From Erinaceus europaeus (taxonomy: Eukaryota > Chordata > Mammalia > Eulipotyphla > Erinaceidae), in contig NC_080164.1 of assembly GCF_950295315.1 (NCBI RefSeq), forward strand, positions 62,262,042-62,326,041: a DNA stretch of 64,000 bases, in the 5' to 3' direction. Numbering within the stretch: position 1 is the first letter of the stretch; every line of letters begins with the position of its first letter. The notes below the pieces were generated by a model that ran no database searches, was not told the DNA's origin, and saw only the letters and a list, made by a program, of their open reading frames with translations. Position numbers and translations under genes: made by a program. Positions 48,798-59,481 of this stretch are shown piece by piece.

Positions 48798-48827
48798 TTG
48801 ATGATGGGGATGCTAAGAAGAGGCCAT

Positions 48828-49074
48828 TTTTTTTTCCATTTTTGTTGCCCTTGTTGTTTTTGCTGTTGTTGTTGGATAGTACAAAGAGAAATCAAGATAA
48901 GAGGGGAAGAAAGGGGAGGGAGAAAGATTGACTCCTGCAGACCTGCTTCACTGCCTGTGAAGTGACACCCACCCCCATGCAGGTGGGAAGCCAGGGGATT
49001 TAACTAGGATCCTTACACCCTTCCTTGCACTTTGTGCCAGGCGCATTTAATCCAATGTGCTACTGACTGACCCC
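48828..49074 (-). mobile_element. SINE (TTG-tail type)
   Basis: 'tttttgttgcccttgttgtt' tail, body, and head 'gtgctactgactgacccct'. Confidence 0.85.
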
Positions 49075-49075
49075 T

Positions 49076-49220
49076 AAATGTAACCTCTTGAGAAATCCTG
49101 AGCTATAGATCATTTGGATTCCTGATTCTGAAACTGCACAAGAAATATAAGAATTATGTTTGTTCTAAATTGCTACTTTCTGTGGTAGTTTGTTCCACAG
49201 CACTAGGTAACTAAACTAGA
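49076..49220 (+). mobile_element. Ancient LTR 3' end (ERVL/MaLR-type)
   Basis: 'taaattgctactttctgtgg' and 'cactaggtaactaaactag' resemble the end of the old LTR also seen elsewhere here. Confidence 0.45.
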
Positions 49221-49224
49221 CTCT

Positions 49225-50000
49225 CATTCCCCTGTCTGCTCTGAGAAATCCTCCACTTGCTCATAATAGCATTCTATCAGCAGATGCTCAGAGAATATTT
49301 ACACCTCGAGAGAAGAAAGCAGAATTTCTTTCACTTTTGTCCTAAATTGGCTTCTTGGAGTTTTAAACCTGCTTCTAGCACTGACACTAAGATTTGGTGA
49401 ATGTACTACATACACATCAATTCATTCTTGGGATTTTAGACTTGACTGTGAGCAAATTCCCAGAGGGTATCCCCCTAGCAGCAAATCTAGAGACATCAGG
49501 GATGCTTCCCTAATTCCAATAGATGCTTTATTCAGCTTTGAGACTCTGGCTGAAACAAGAGGCCATCCTGGGGGAGAGATCACACAGCGTTTCCTAGAGA
49601 TAAGTCAGAAAGGATGCGGCACTGGTGGGAGGGAGCAGCTGAGGTTGGTGAGACTCATCTTTCAAAGTCAAAAACAGAGAGAGAAGATCTATAAAACAGA
49701 GTCTTCATCTTTGCATTTTGTATCTGTATGTGGGTTTGTTTTTTTTTTCCACTTACCATCTTGGATGTCTTTTAAGGATCTAGAGGTCAAAACAAGTACT
49801 GGTCAAATGTTACATGTTACCTGTTGTGCTTTTTTAGTTCCTACCTAATTCACATCCTATTTCCTTTTATAGGAAAGGGAGTTGTTTATCTACAGAGATG
49901 GGTAACAAGTACACTAAATTCCTGAGTACTAGAGTAAAGGAAGAAGCAAGTTCATGAGAAATTGATCTGGATCTGTGAAGGATATGTAAGCATTTTAGTC
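49225..50000. other. Unassigned DNA
   Basis: No gene or recent repeat recognised. Confidence 0.4.
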
Positions 50001-50004
50001 ATTC

Positions 50005-50210
50005 CTTTCTTTTCTTTCTTTTTAATTGATAGGCCAGAGAAATTGAGAGGAGAGGCATAGACAGAGAGGGAGAGAAAAAAAGAGACACCTGCAGACCTGC
50101 TTCACCATTTGTGAAGTTTCCCACCATTAAGTGGGAACTGGGGGCTTTAACTGGGGTCCTTGTACATGACAATGTGTGCAGTCAACTGGGAGTGCCACTA
50201 TCTTGTCTCC
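50005..50210 (-). mobile_element. SINE (short-tail type)
   Basis: 'tttaattgataggccagaga', body, 'ttaactggggtccttgtaca', and head 'gtgccactatcttgtctcc'. Confidence 0.78.
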
Positions 50211-50214
50211 TCAT

Positions 50215-50815
50215 TCCCCCTGCTCCATCTCACCCCCACTCCCCCCCACCCCATCTAAGGATTTTTAATGTTCTGGGATTTCCAGCATTTCTTTTCATTG
50301 GACCCATCCTACCTGTAATTCAGGTAACTGCCACAAGGTGGAGAAGTATCTGGGTTATAACCTCATTTACAGAATTTCTCATGGGTGTGGGCAACTGAAA
50401 AGATGAGACTTAACCATTGGGTTTAAAATTTGTTCGTAAAAATATACAAACACAAATTACTATTTACTGAGAAATTACTATTTACTGAGAAAAGTCTTCA
50501 CTAGCAAACATTATAAATTTATGAAAGTTGCTTATCACCAATTCTCTCCATTCTTTGTTGCTTCATCTTTAAAACAAGTAGAACAAAATGATTTCTAATG
50601 CTTAATGCTGAACTTCTATGACTCATAATTCAGCATTTATAGCAAGGTTTGTTTTACTTAGCTCTGATTTCTCATAGCTCATTAAAGCTTTGAGGTTTCA
50701 GCTGCATTCCCATCTTTTCCGCCATCATTGTTTATTTGAATGTTGCCCCTTTCAACATCAACAACCGTTCAACATCAACTTCTTGAATTTCTTTCTTCTC
50801 TATTTAAAATAAAGC
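50215..50815. other. Unassigned DNA
   Basis: No gene. A short tandem echo 'gaaattactatttactga' occurs twice at 50454-50490. Confidence 0.4.
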
Positions 50816-50820
50816 CTCTA

Positions 50821-51175
50821 GGACTGGGTGGTGGCACACCTGGTAGGATACACATGCTACCGTGCTTCCTGGGTTCAACCTGCGTGGGTTAGGAGAAAGC
50901 TTCATGATAAAACAGTGTTTCGCTCTTTCTTTGCCCTGCCTTTCCCCCCTTTCTTTCTCTTCCTCCTCCTCCTCCTCCTCCCTTTCTCTCTCCTCCTCTT
51001 TTTTCTCTTTCTCTGTCACTTACTCTCTATAAAAAGAAATAAAGCAAAGAAGAAGGAAAGAAATAAAGAGAGAAAAGGAGGGAAGGAAGGAAGGAATTAG
51101 ATGTGGCAGCTATGAACATTAGAGTTGTACAGGTACTGAGCCCCAGTGAAAACCCTGGTACCAAAACCAAATAGG
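50821..51175 (+). mobile_element. SINE with expanded internal purine/pyrimidine tracts
   Basis: Head 'ggactgggtggtggcacacc', a CCT run at 50960-51000, a GAAA/GGAA run at 51030-51095, and the dimer tail 'actgagccccagtgaaaacc'. Confidence 0.7.
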
Positions 51176-51179
51176 AAAT

Positions 51180-51694
51180 AAAAATTATATCTCTTCATTA
51201 ATTCATTCTCCTCTTTCCCCTGTTTATTAGATATAAACGTTGCACATTTTCTTTCATTCCATCAGCTAACTACTTATTCTCTGCTGTTTAGTACCCATCT
51301 AAGAGTCATTCCTTCACTTCCAGACCTAATCTGTCCCTGTGTCTTAGTGTTTCAGTGCACAAAAACTGAATGAGGAAACCTGGAAATTCAGGGCCACTTG
51401 CTCACTGTTAGGAAAATCATAATTGGTGGGAAATGAGAAATGAGACACTGGAGCAGGGGGTGATCAAATTAAATTCCCCTTCTTCTAGTGGCTCTTTTAA
51501 GGTCTGAGATTTTTCGTTGCCAGTCTTAGGAGCTCATCATGCCAAGGAGGCCCATCCCCTGAGCTACTTGCCATGTGTCTTGAGTCTGTTGTAAAGATGT
51601 CACTAGTACATGTACATGTATTTCTTCCTAGTGATTGACATTTTTCTATGCCTTACTTCCATTTTTTTCTTATTTTTTTTTTGTCCTAGGCTTG

Positions 51695-51695
<1 letters not shown>
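51180..51695. other. Unassigned DNA
   Basis: No gene or recent repeat recognised. Confidence 0.4.

Positions 51696-51697
<2 letters not shown>

Positions 51698-51729
<32 letters not shown>
51698..51729. repeat. AT microsatellite
   Basis: About 14 AT units. Confidence 0.95.
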
Positions 51730-51730
<1 letters not shown>

Positions 51731-51825
51731 CAGTCCTTGTCTTGGAATTGAAGCTAAGGCACTTTATATTAGAAGATAAAGTATCCCTTTTTTTTTTTTT
51801 AAATATTTACTTTATTTATTTATTC

Positions 51826-52025
51826 NNNNNNNNNNNNNNNNNNNNNNNNNNNNNNNNNNNNNNNNNNNNNNNNNNNNNNNNNNNNNNNNNNNNNNNNNNN
51901 NNNNNNNNNNNNNNNNNNNNNNNNNNNNNNNNNNNNNNNNNNNNNNNNNNNNNNNNNNNNNNNNNNNNNNNNNNNNNNNNNNNNNNNNNNNNNNNNNNNN
52001 NNNNNNNNNNNNNNNNNNNNNNNNN
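51826..52025. other. Assembly gap (200 N)
   Basis: Exactly 200 N. The left edge ends in a T/TTTA-rich SINE or L1 tail and the right edge lies inside an L1 3' UTR, so repeats probably broke the assembly. The true length is unknown. Confidence 0.99.
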
Positions 52026-52570
52026 AACACTACCCTTTGCCCCAGAGTCTTCTACTTTGGTGCAGTACAGCAATTCCAGTACAAGTTTTGTTTTGTGTTT
52101 TCCCCTCTGTTCTTATTTTTCAACTTCTTTCTATTAGTAGGGTTATCTCATATTCATATTTCTCTTTCTGGCTTATTTCACCTAACATAATTCCTTCAAG
52201 CTCCATCCAAGATAAGGTGAAGAAAGTGAATTCACTATTTTTTTTATTGTTGTAGTTATTATTGTTGTTGTTATTGATGTCATTGTTGTTGGATAGGACA
52301 GAGAGAAATGGAGAGAGGAAGGGAAGACAGAGAGTGAGAGAGAAAGATAGACACTTGTAGACTTGCTTCAACCCTTGTGAAGTGACTCCCCTGCAGCAGG
52401 TGGGGAGCTGGGGGCTCAATCTGGGATCATTATGCTGGTCCTTGTGCTTTGCGCCATGTGTGCTTAACCCGCTGCCCTACCGCCCGACTCCCTGAACTCA
52501 CTATTTTAAATGAAAGATTTTTCATGCCATCTCTTCATGAACAAATTCTTTATAAAGTTATGCTTACTTG
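52026..52570 (-). mobile_element. L1 3' region interrupted by a SINE
   Basis: Read on the minus strand, it contains 'gaaataagccagaaagagaa' and the 'tactgcaccaaagtag' motif shared with 10760-11060. The SINE at 52242-52493 splits it, and the gap hides its 3' end. Confidence 0.7.
52242..52493 (-). mobile_element. SINE inserted in L1, with target-site duplication
   Basis: TTG-rich tail, body, and head 'ccctaccgcccgactccct'. gaattcactatttt (52228-52241) and gaactcactatttt (52494-52507) flank it, 13 of 14 bases identical. Confidence 0.9.
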
Positions 52571-52710
52571 GGGCTGAGTAGATAGCATCAGGGTTATGAC
52601 GGCAAAAGACTCTCATGCCTGGGGCTCCAAGGCCTCAGGTTTAATCCCCAGCACCACCATAAATCAGAGCTGAACTGTTCTCTGGTCTCTCTATCTCCCT
52701 CACTAAAATT
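52571..52710 (+). mobile_element. Second-type short SINE
   Basis: 'gggctgagtagatagcatca' head, 'aggtttaatccccagcacca', 'gctgaactgttctctggtct', then an AT-rich tail. Confidence 0.65.
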
Positions 52711-52808
52711 ATATATATCATATATATTTTATATTATATATAATTATATAAATTATATATTATATATATTTTAAAATTATATAGCTATATATAATCAATA
52801 TATAGAGG
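52703..52808. repeat. AT-rich simple repeat
   Basis: Imperfect atat/aatt units over ~100 bp. Confidence 0.85.
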
Positions 52809-52825
52809 GGGATTATATTAGTTTT

Positions 52826-53667
52826 TTTTTAAGAAAGGATTAATTAACAAAACCATAGGGTAGGGGGGTACAATTCCACACAATTCCCACCACCCAATCT
52901 CTATATCCCACCCCCTCCCCTGATAGCTTTCCCATTTTCTATCCCTCTGGGAGCATGGACCCAGGGTCATTGTGGGTTGCAGAAGGTAGAAGGTCTGGCT
53001 TCTGTAACTGCTTCCCCGCTGAACATGGGCATTGACTGGTCGGTCCATACTCCCAGTCTGCCTCTCTCTTTCCCTAGTAGGGTGGGTCTCTGGGGAAGCG
53101 GAGCTCCAGGACACATTGGTGGGGTCTTCAGTCCAGGGAAGCCTGGCCGGCATCCTGATGACATCTGGAACCTGGTGACTGAAAAGAGAGTTAACATACA
53201 AAGCCAAACAAATTGTTGAGCAATCATGGACCCAAAGCTTGGAATAGTGGAGAGGAAGTGTTAGGGGGGTACTCACTGCAAACTCTAGTGTACTTCTGCT
53301 TTCAGGCGTATATTTTGCAGTAGTTTACGGATACGTGTGAACATATGCTCTCTCTCACAGAAACTGGTGTATATCTAGGGTTAGGGTTAGGGTTAGGGTT
53401 ATTGTATAGGGCCCACTTTCCCGTATGCCTCTCCCAATCCATATCAAATAATATTGCATCTGCCGATCACAACCTAACCAACACAACGATTGCCACCTCA
53501 ACATGCTTCACTTCAGACTGTGTCCAGAGACTTCACGTGTGGAATGACAACCCTTCAGCTTCATTACTCCGGTGAGACCTTTCCTTTCATAGTATACTCT
53601 AATTCCATCTCAGGTGGTTGACTTTCTAACAAAGTCCCAAAACCTAGATATACACCAGTTTCTGTGA
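52826..53667 (-). mobile_element. L1 3' UTR insertion with 15-bp target-site duplication
   Basis: On the minus strand this ~840-bp insert ends in 'gtggaattgtacccccctac', 'ccctatggttttgtt' and poly-A (T run at 52821-52830). gattatattagtttt is present at both edges (52811-52825 and 53668-53682), so the endpoints are well defined. Its 3' ~430 bp matches the copy at 60380-60785, but the upstream ~430 bp differs. That upstream part carries TTAGGG units and a 27-bp inverted repeat. It is inserted in an older LTR (53683-54050). Confidence 0.85.
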
Positions 53668-53669
53668 GA
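53353..53669. repeat. 27-bp perfect inverted repeat
   Basis: Arms at 53353-53379 and 53643-53669 are exact reverse complements (core 'aaactggtgtatatctagg'), separated by 263 bp. The right arm sits at the 5' end of the L1 insert and the left arm abuts the TTAGGG units. Confidence 0.95.
53376..53400 (+). repeat. Interstitial telomere-like repeat
   Basis: Three perfect TTAGGG units (53381-53398) with partial units on both sides, inside the L1 insert. Confidence 0.95.
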
Positions 53670-53682
53670 TTATATTAGTTTT

Positions 53683-54050
53683 ATAGGACTGACAAAGTTC
53701 CATAAATTGAGAGATCAAAGGCAACAAAATTTTTCTTTCTCATGGTTTTGGAAGCCAGTAACCTGAAGTCAAAGTTTTTGTGTTGTTCCCTCTGAAGCAT
53801 GAAATGATCTTTTAGCTTCTAGTAACTCCAGATGATATGGAGTGATGTGGCTTGTGCTTGGCATAAGCTCGTTCTCTCTCCCTCTACTTGGCTATTTCCA
53901 CTGTATGTCTGCATCTTCACAGATATGAAATTCTCATCTCTCCAATCAGGAAACCAATCATACTAGATTTAAGGTTTGTCACAGTCACCTTGTCGTAACT
54001 TGATTAAATGTGCAGATGTTTTATTTCTCAATAAGGACAAATTTATGGAT
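53683..54050 (-). mobile_element. Ancient LTR fragment (ERVL/MaLR-type), minus
   Basis: 'ttctcatggttttggaagcc', 'aagtcaaagtttttgtgttg', 'tgtctgcatcttcacagata' and 'ttaaatgtgcagatg' follow the reverse layout of the old LTR. It was the landing site of the L1 insert. Confidence 0.5.
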
Positions 54051-54289
54051 AACAGAAATTATAACTTCATATTTTATGGAGGAAATACAGTTTAACCAGA
54101 AACACTGCTTAAATGTTCTACTTTCTAACCCATGTCTAGCCTCTTATAATCAGATTCTTTCCCACACTTGAATACTCACATCATTCCTCTAAAAGTCATC
54201 AGTGCCAATTTCAGTGGTTTTTCTCTTCCCGATCTTGTGAATACCTTTTATCCTTTTTTATTGGATTTTTCTTGAATATTATGATTTAT

Positions 54290-55100
54290 TTTTTTTAGAA
54301 TTTATTTTTACTAGTGATTTAATATTGATTTACATAATTATAAGATAGTAGAGTTATAATTCCGTATTTTCCCCATGCACAGAGTTCTGTGTCCCCATCC
54401 CCTCCATTGGAAAGTGCTATAGTTCTCCTAAGGTCACAGGTAGGGGCTGACTTTAGAATTATTTATCTATACTTATATCTCTATAACTATATCACCTATA
54501 TCTATATATATCTCTAGCTATATGTAAGTATATGTTTTGCCCACTTTTGCCATTCTAAGTCACACCTACTATTATTACTACTTCCAAGTGCCCTTCCTTT
54601 AATTTCTCTTCTCTCTCAGATCAAAGAAACAGCACTTGACTTCCTCTGATGTTTTCCAAATTCACTTCCCTTTTCAGTGATGGTATAAAAACAAGGTTCC
54701 TGGTGACAGATGCTTCAGGTTGTGGTGTAATTGGGGTTCAAAACCCTCTGGTTATATTCTCCTATCATTTATCCCTCTAGGAATATGGACCAAATTTCTT
54801 TTTGTGGTGCAGAAGATGGGAGTTCTAACTATTGTAATTTCTTCTCCACTGGACATGGATGTTGGCATGTTGATTCATACTTCCAGCCTGTTTCTATCTT
54901 TCCCTAGTCGGGTGGGGCTCTGAGAGGTGAGGTTCCAGTACACATGGGTGAGGTCATCTGTTCAGGGAAGTCAAGATGGAATCATAGTAGCATCCACAGT
55001 TTGGTGACTGAAAGGCAGTAAGATATAAAGCAGGACAAAATGTTTAACAAACAAGAACCAAAAGGTAGAAATAGAGCAGCTGAAAATAGAAACTTTAGGG
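54290..55100 (-). mobile_element. L1 3' UTR, older copy
   Basis: The part at 54770-55010 is collinear with 52950-53190 ('ggaatatggaccaaatttct', 'tccactggacatggatgttg', 'ctttccctagtcgggtgggg'). An additional 3' part (54300-54400) ends in 'attaaatcactagtaaaaat' on the minus strand. It is an older relative of the two younger L1 ends nearby. Confidence 0.65.
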
Positions 55101-55104
55101 TGGG

Positions 55105-56955
55105 AGGATTCCAAGAAGTCTATTTTAGATATGTTCTTTGCTCTTTTTTCCTTTCTTCCTAATCTAGCATCCAAGTCATTGGGTATACCTACTAATCCTC
55201 CCCTCTTTCATACTTTTCTGTGGATGCCTTTTTCTCTGACTTTTCCTTATCTCCCTAACTCCAATTCAAAGTGTATTTTCATGTTAGGTCTTTGGTAATA
55301 TTCTCTTCTGTCAACATGCCCTCTCTGACTTTCTTCCAACTTTTATGTTCACTTGTTATCCAAACAAGGACAAATGATATCTTGGACCATGGTGGTCAGG
55401 TACTGAAAGCAGAGCAAACAGAATTTTCTGGTGAAAAGAGTCAAATATCACTGCCAAATTTTTTTATATGAAAGTGTATCATGAAGTTGTTATTCATTGC
55501 AAATGAAAGAACTATGAGAAAATGGGTTTTGGATGACAGATGAAGTGTTCTCTTAGAGGCATTTTAAGTTTAGGGTTAAATGCCCAAGTAGAAATGTTGA
55601 CTTAGTGTTTGAAGTATAAGTCTGGAAACAAGGGTGCTAGATATCATCCTGTCCAGAACTCCTATTTTGTTTATTGAGTTCTGGCAAGTGCCAGAACTTT
55701 ATTTTGGAACATACCATCTGAGCCCCACCTTCCCATAATTTCAAGAGACCAACTTGCCCTTGATTTCACTGGACAATTATCACACAAACTCTGGGCTCAA
55801 TGAGACTTTAAAGATTAGATGAAAGGAAATGAAGGATAGAGAGAAGGGATCACCAGCAGAGTCTGTACGTGGTCACCGCACAACCAGGATTCATACCCAG
55901 GCTCCTGACATCCATGGTATCCCTTGTGGCTGCCATCCTCTTTGTTATTTGCCTGCATCTCCTGTGGGCCAGCAGTGCCTATAGCCATGTGCACCCTCCA
56001 CCTCTCCTGTGCTAGAGATGAAACAGTTAAACTGTGTAGTTGTGGACCCTGTGTAGGTACATATTAAACAGTGATGCTTTGATCTTCTCAACAGTCTTAT
56101 AAAGTGGATACTGAATCCCTAGTGCTACATCTAAGTAGTTTTAACTTAAAAATGTTAAAGGATGGTCCCCGAATGACCAGATGCTAATTATGTTGCTGAA
56201 GAAAATGGGATGTGATATAGAGAAGGAGCTCCAAGCCCTTCAGGTACTTCCTCTGCACTCACATGGATTAGTCTCCCTGCTAGTACCTCCCACCCTGGAT
56301 GGGGGCTGTGGGCAGTGGGCTCTGTCCCAGATCACCTGGGCAGGCAGAGTGACTGCACGGCTGGCAAGTGATACATGAAGAGCATCACCTCCTGCCTGAC
56401 AGGCAGAAGATAAACAGCTTCCCGTTAAATCTCACTTAATGCTGATATTTATAAATTTATTCAGCTTGTGTTTACTGAATCGAGAGAATACCTAATAACA
56501 TAGTGTGCTTCATCTCACATGTTCCTACTAATGAGAATGCAAGTATTGCTTAATTTTTTTTTAACATTTCATTTGCTTTCCACTCCCCCCACCTTCACCT
56601 CCTCCTGTTGTTGTTGGCTTGGCTGTCTGTTGTCAAACTCTGGAAAGTTTTGACTTCTTTGGCATCAGTAGGAGAGGGCACAGGTGGAAATGACTGGATT
56701 CATAATCCCCAACCTTCATGCCCATGAAGTAGGGGGTGCCAAAATATGGGGCACAATTAGTGAAAAAAAGTCTCTTGTAATGCTCTACTTCAGTTTGTGG
56801 ATGCTAATTGTTTCAGGTCAGAGTTACAGTATTTGGGAGGTACAGAACAGGAAATTGAGGCCAGAAGGGAAGGAAGGAAATAGGGTCCTCAGCTATGGAA
56901 GTACAAAAAGAATGAGCAGAATAACCATGGGAATATAGACATTTGTGAAGTTATG
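55105..56955. other. Unassigned DNA, repeat-poor
   Basis: About 1.8 kb with no recent repeat or credible gene. Confidence 0.4.
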
Positions 56956-56959
56956 GTGC

Positions 56960-56961
<2 letters not shown>

Positions 56962-57035
<74 letters not shown>
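56962..57035. repeat. Compound (GT)n(GA)n microsatellite
   Basis: About 20 GT units directly followed by about 16 GA units. Confidence 0.97.
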
Positions 57036-57039
<4 letters not shown>

Positions 57040-57170
57040 ATGTACTTCCACAACTGTGAAAAAGTTAGAAATGAAAGGAAAAACTCTACTTGTGAGAAAT
57101 TTAAACTTATAATGAGCTTGTTAAAACAAAGTGGGGGCACCAAGAGCAGGGCAGGAGGAAATGACAAAGA

Positions 57171-57328
57171 GGTTGGAGAAGAAATAGCTCAACTGGTAGA
57201 ATATAGGACTGGCGTGCCTGAGGCTCCAGTTTTGACCCCCATTGCAACATGTACTATACTGGAAATGGTGTTTTGGATTCCATATACATATATTAAGCAA
57301 AGTAAATCTTTTAAAATAAATCAGATAT
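57171..57328 (+). mobile_element. Second-type short SINE
   Basis: 'gttggagaagaaatagctca', 'gaggctccagttttgacccc', and an A-rich end 'cttttaaaataaatca'. Confidence 0.55.
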
Positions 57329-57375
57329 GGCAGGTACAAGAGCAATACCTCATCAGATAAGTTGCCTACATTGCC
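57329..57375 (+). mobile_element. Short SINE split by the LTR element (left part)
   Basis: This half, ending 'ataagttgcctacattgcc', continues after the LTR element at 59823-59905 ('atgcatacagcccaagttca...ctgaataaaaatgtg'). Together they form one second-type SINE. The LTR element is therefore younger than it. Confidence 0.6.
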
Positions 57376-57708
57376 TGTTGTATGCTTTACATTGGTTTGT
57401 TCTAGCCCTCCCCCGCCAAGAAAATTGGATCAGTCCAGTTATTTTCACGGCCTGCTTGGCCCCGCCCCTAGGAACTCCGCCAGAGTTCCAGAGTTCTAGA
57501 GTTGGAGAGTTGCAGAGTAGGAGAGAGTGCTTGCGCCGCCGCAAAGAGACAGCAGAGTTCTGTTTGGTGATTAGTTCGGTTTAGTTTATGAATCGTTGTT
57601 CCTGAATAAAGAAATACAGCTTCCCTGCCCAGCCATTGTCTCTGCATCTCTGTTACCCGCCCGTGAAGCAAGCCCGGTGAGCTAGAGCCTCCGAAATTTT
57701 TAACAACA
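57376..57708 (+). repeat. 5' LTR
   Basis: 333 bp, TGTTGTATGC...TAACAACA. A GC box (gccccgcccc) lies at about 57459-57468, the polyadenylation signal aataaa at 57605-57610, and a GT/T-rich region follows. These define a plausible U3-R-U5 layout. Confidence 0.9.
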
Positions 57709-57710
57709 AG

Positions 57711-57728
57711 TGGCGCCCAGGTGGACCT
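57711..57728 (+). other. Primer binding site, lysine tRNA type
   Basis: tggcgcccaggtggacct lies two bases after the LTR end. The first nine bases (tggcgccca) fit the 3' end of lysine tRNA; the rest has drifted. Lysine primers are typical of class II ERVs. Confidence 0.75.
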
Positions 57729-57778
57729 GACCTGCGCATCTCTCAGATAAGTAAAGACAATTTGGCTACCTATGCACT

Positions 57779-58747
57779 ATGGCCTTTTCTTCTGCTTGTG
57801 AAGAGATCTCCAAAGGCCTCTGCTCTTTCTTCATGAGAATGTTTTGCTATTTCTGGAACATTTATCTCTGGACCACTCTGTGGTTTCCACTCGCTCGGGC
57901 ATACTCAGAACAGCCAGCGGGAATAGCCAGCGGGCGGGAGGCGAGGCGCGGAGCTGCTGTTTCCACCTAGTTAAACAGCCAGCCAGCCAGCTGCGCCCAG
58001 ACAACCCCGCGCACCGCACATGCAGCCCCGCAGCCTGGCAGCCTGCAGGAGGCTGACGCCAGCACGCAGGAGCCCGATGCCTCCACACAGGAGCCCGATG
58101 CCACCATGCAGGAGCCCGATGCCACCACGCAAGAGCCCGATGCCACCACACAGGAGCCCGATGCCAGCACGCAGGAGCCCGATGCCAACACGCTGGAGCC
58201 CAATGCCACCACACAGGAGCCCAATGCCAGCACGCAGACCAGCCCACAGGAGCCGGCTCTCCACCACGTGGCGCAGGGCACTGGATGCATGATCCCTCCA
58301 CGCTGCTCGGCCACTGCAAGCAGGGCAGCAGACATGGCAGGGCCATGGGGCAGGGCCGCGGCGGCCTATCATGGCGGCCACCCCTGGGCACCTAGGCCCA
58401 CACCTTCTACAAAGCTGGCCCGCCTGCCCTCTTGCTATAAATTCTGGAACGATCCCGGACGTCCCGGACCCCCGGGATCCCTGCCGAAACTGGGCACACA
58501 AGATCTCCAGCTGCCTGTCCGGTCTGAAGGCAGACGAGCTGGAGTACGCAGAGATTTGTGCAGAGATTGCAACCTGCAATTCCTAGAAGTGAAGCTGCCC
58601 AAGAGACCACCACTGGACAATGCACCCCCCCAACAACTAAGACAGTACATATCTAAATTCGTGTTTGAAATGACATGTCTTTGTAACAAAGGTTTCTCTC
58701 CTTGTGTATTAATGACCATGTTTATGTGTATGTTTAAAGTTTGGTAA
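57779..58747 (+). pseudogene. Uncharacterised internal open frame, broken by one stop
   Basis: One frame runs from an ATG at 57779 to a TAA after 58744, with a single in-frame TAG at 57968-57970. The downstream part has an ATG at 58106 and 213 codons. The first ~60 codons encode a hydrophobic, aromatic-rich segment. Then come nine seven-residue repeats (consensus QEPDATT), a Pro/Gly/Arg-rich part and a Cys/Met-rich end. I recognise no Gag, Pol or Env domain. Alternative frames are also open across the tandem repeats, so coding is unproven. Confidence 0.3.
58046..58234 (+). repeat. Nine 21-bp tandem repeats inside the LTR element
   Basis: Units of the form caggagcccgatgccaccac, each 21 bp, with one to four differences per unit. 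The length is a multiple of three, so every frame on both strands that lacks a stop in the unit stays open. This explains the several overlapping long frames here. Confidence 0.97.
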
Positions 58748-58916
58748 ACAATAACTTTAAGGTTAAAAATGTAACTTTAAGGCTAAATTCTTACTAGGCA
58801 AAGTTAAATGAAAAAGCTTTTCAACGTAATTCTCATAAAGATAAAATTAACTTACATTTAAAGTCTGAGGTAAAAATTAGTTAACAATCAATATATTTTA
58901 ACTAAGTTGGTCTAAA

Positions 58917-59156
58917 CAAAAGATTAAATAGACTTGTTGATATGTAAAACTCTCCATTACCTTCTCTATTAGAAATAGTAGATCGCACAATGGCTATGCT
59001 AATTATTCTCATGCCTGAGGTTTCCTTTCCTGCACAACTAGGGTGTGACTCCATTTGAATGGGTGTAACAAAAGGTTAAAAGACATTGTTGATATGTAAA
59101 AGTCTCAAATTCCTTCTCTATTAGAACATTAGATTGTGCTTTGGTTATGCTAATAA
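58917..59156 (+). repeat. Degenerate direct duplication inside the LTR element
   Basis: 58917-59004 and 59066-59156 share 'ttgttgatatgtaaaa', 'ccttctctattagaa' and 'ggctatgctaat/ggttatgctaat' in the same order and spacing, about 75-80% alike by eye. It is non-coding in any long frame and may be a structured RNA region. Confidence 0.75.
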
Positions 59157-59463
59157 CAAGTTTTGTTTCATAGTAAGTAAGTTGCAGCCAGCTGCCTTTG
59201 GGACTCTAGGCCGTTCCCCGCCCCCATGCAAATGCCCGTCGAGGCAAGTACGCCCCCCAGAGGCAAGAAATGTTTTTTAAGCTGATAAAGTTTTGCCCAC
59301 AGAGGCAAAAAAGGCCCCCTCAGGCCTTCCCTTGGCAGCACACTGGTTCTTGTTACTTGCTTACATGTTTCTCCATGTTTGTGCCAGTTTCCTTTTTTAA
59401 AAAATGCCTGTATGATAGAGGTTTCTGTTCACCCCACACCCTTGATACTGTAGTCATTTAGTT

Positions 59464-59481
59464 AAAAAGAAAAGGGGGAAT
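59464..59481 (+). other. Polypurine tract
   Basis: aaaaagaaaagggggaat directly precedes the 3' LTR and ends within a base or two of its TG. It is the expected plus-strand primer. Confidence 0.85.

Noticed and set aside
51610..52137. 175-codon frame
   Set aside because: It reads through the N gap and is an artefact.
53376..53400. Ancestral chromosome-fusion site suggested by TTAGGG units
   Set aside because: Only three to four units, head-to-tail and inside a bounded L1 insertion. A fusion would leave longer, head-to-head arrays.
57831..58579. Minus-strand open frames of 186 and 202 codons
   Set aside because: They read the 21-bp tandem array on the wrong strand of the LTR element. Their length comes from the repeat period being a multiple of three.
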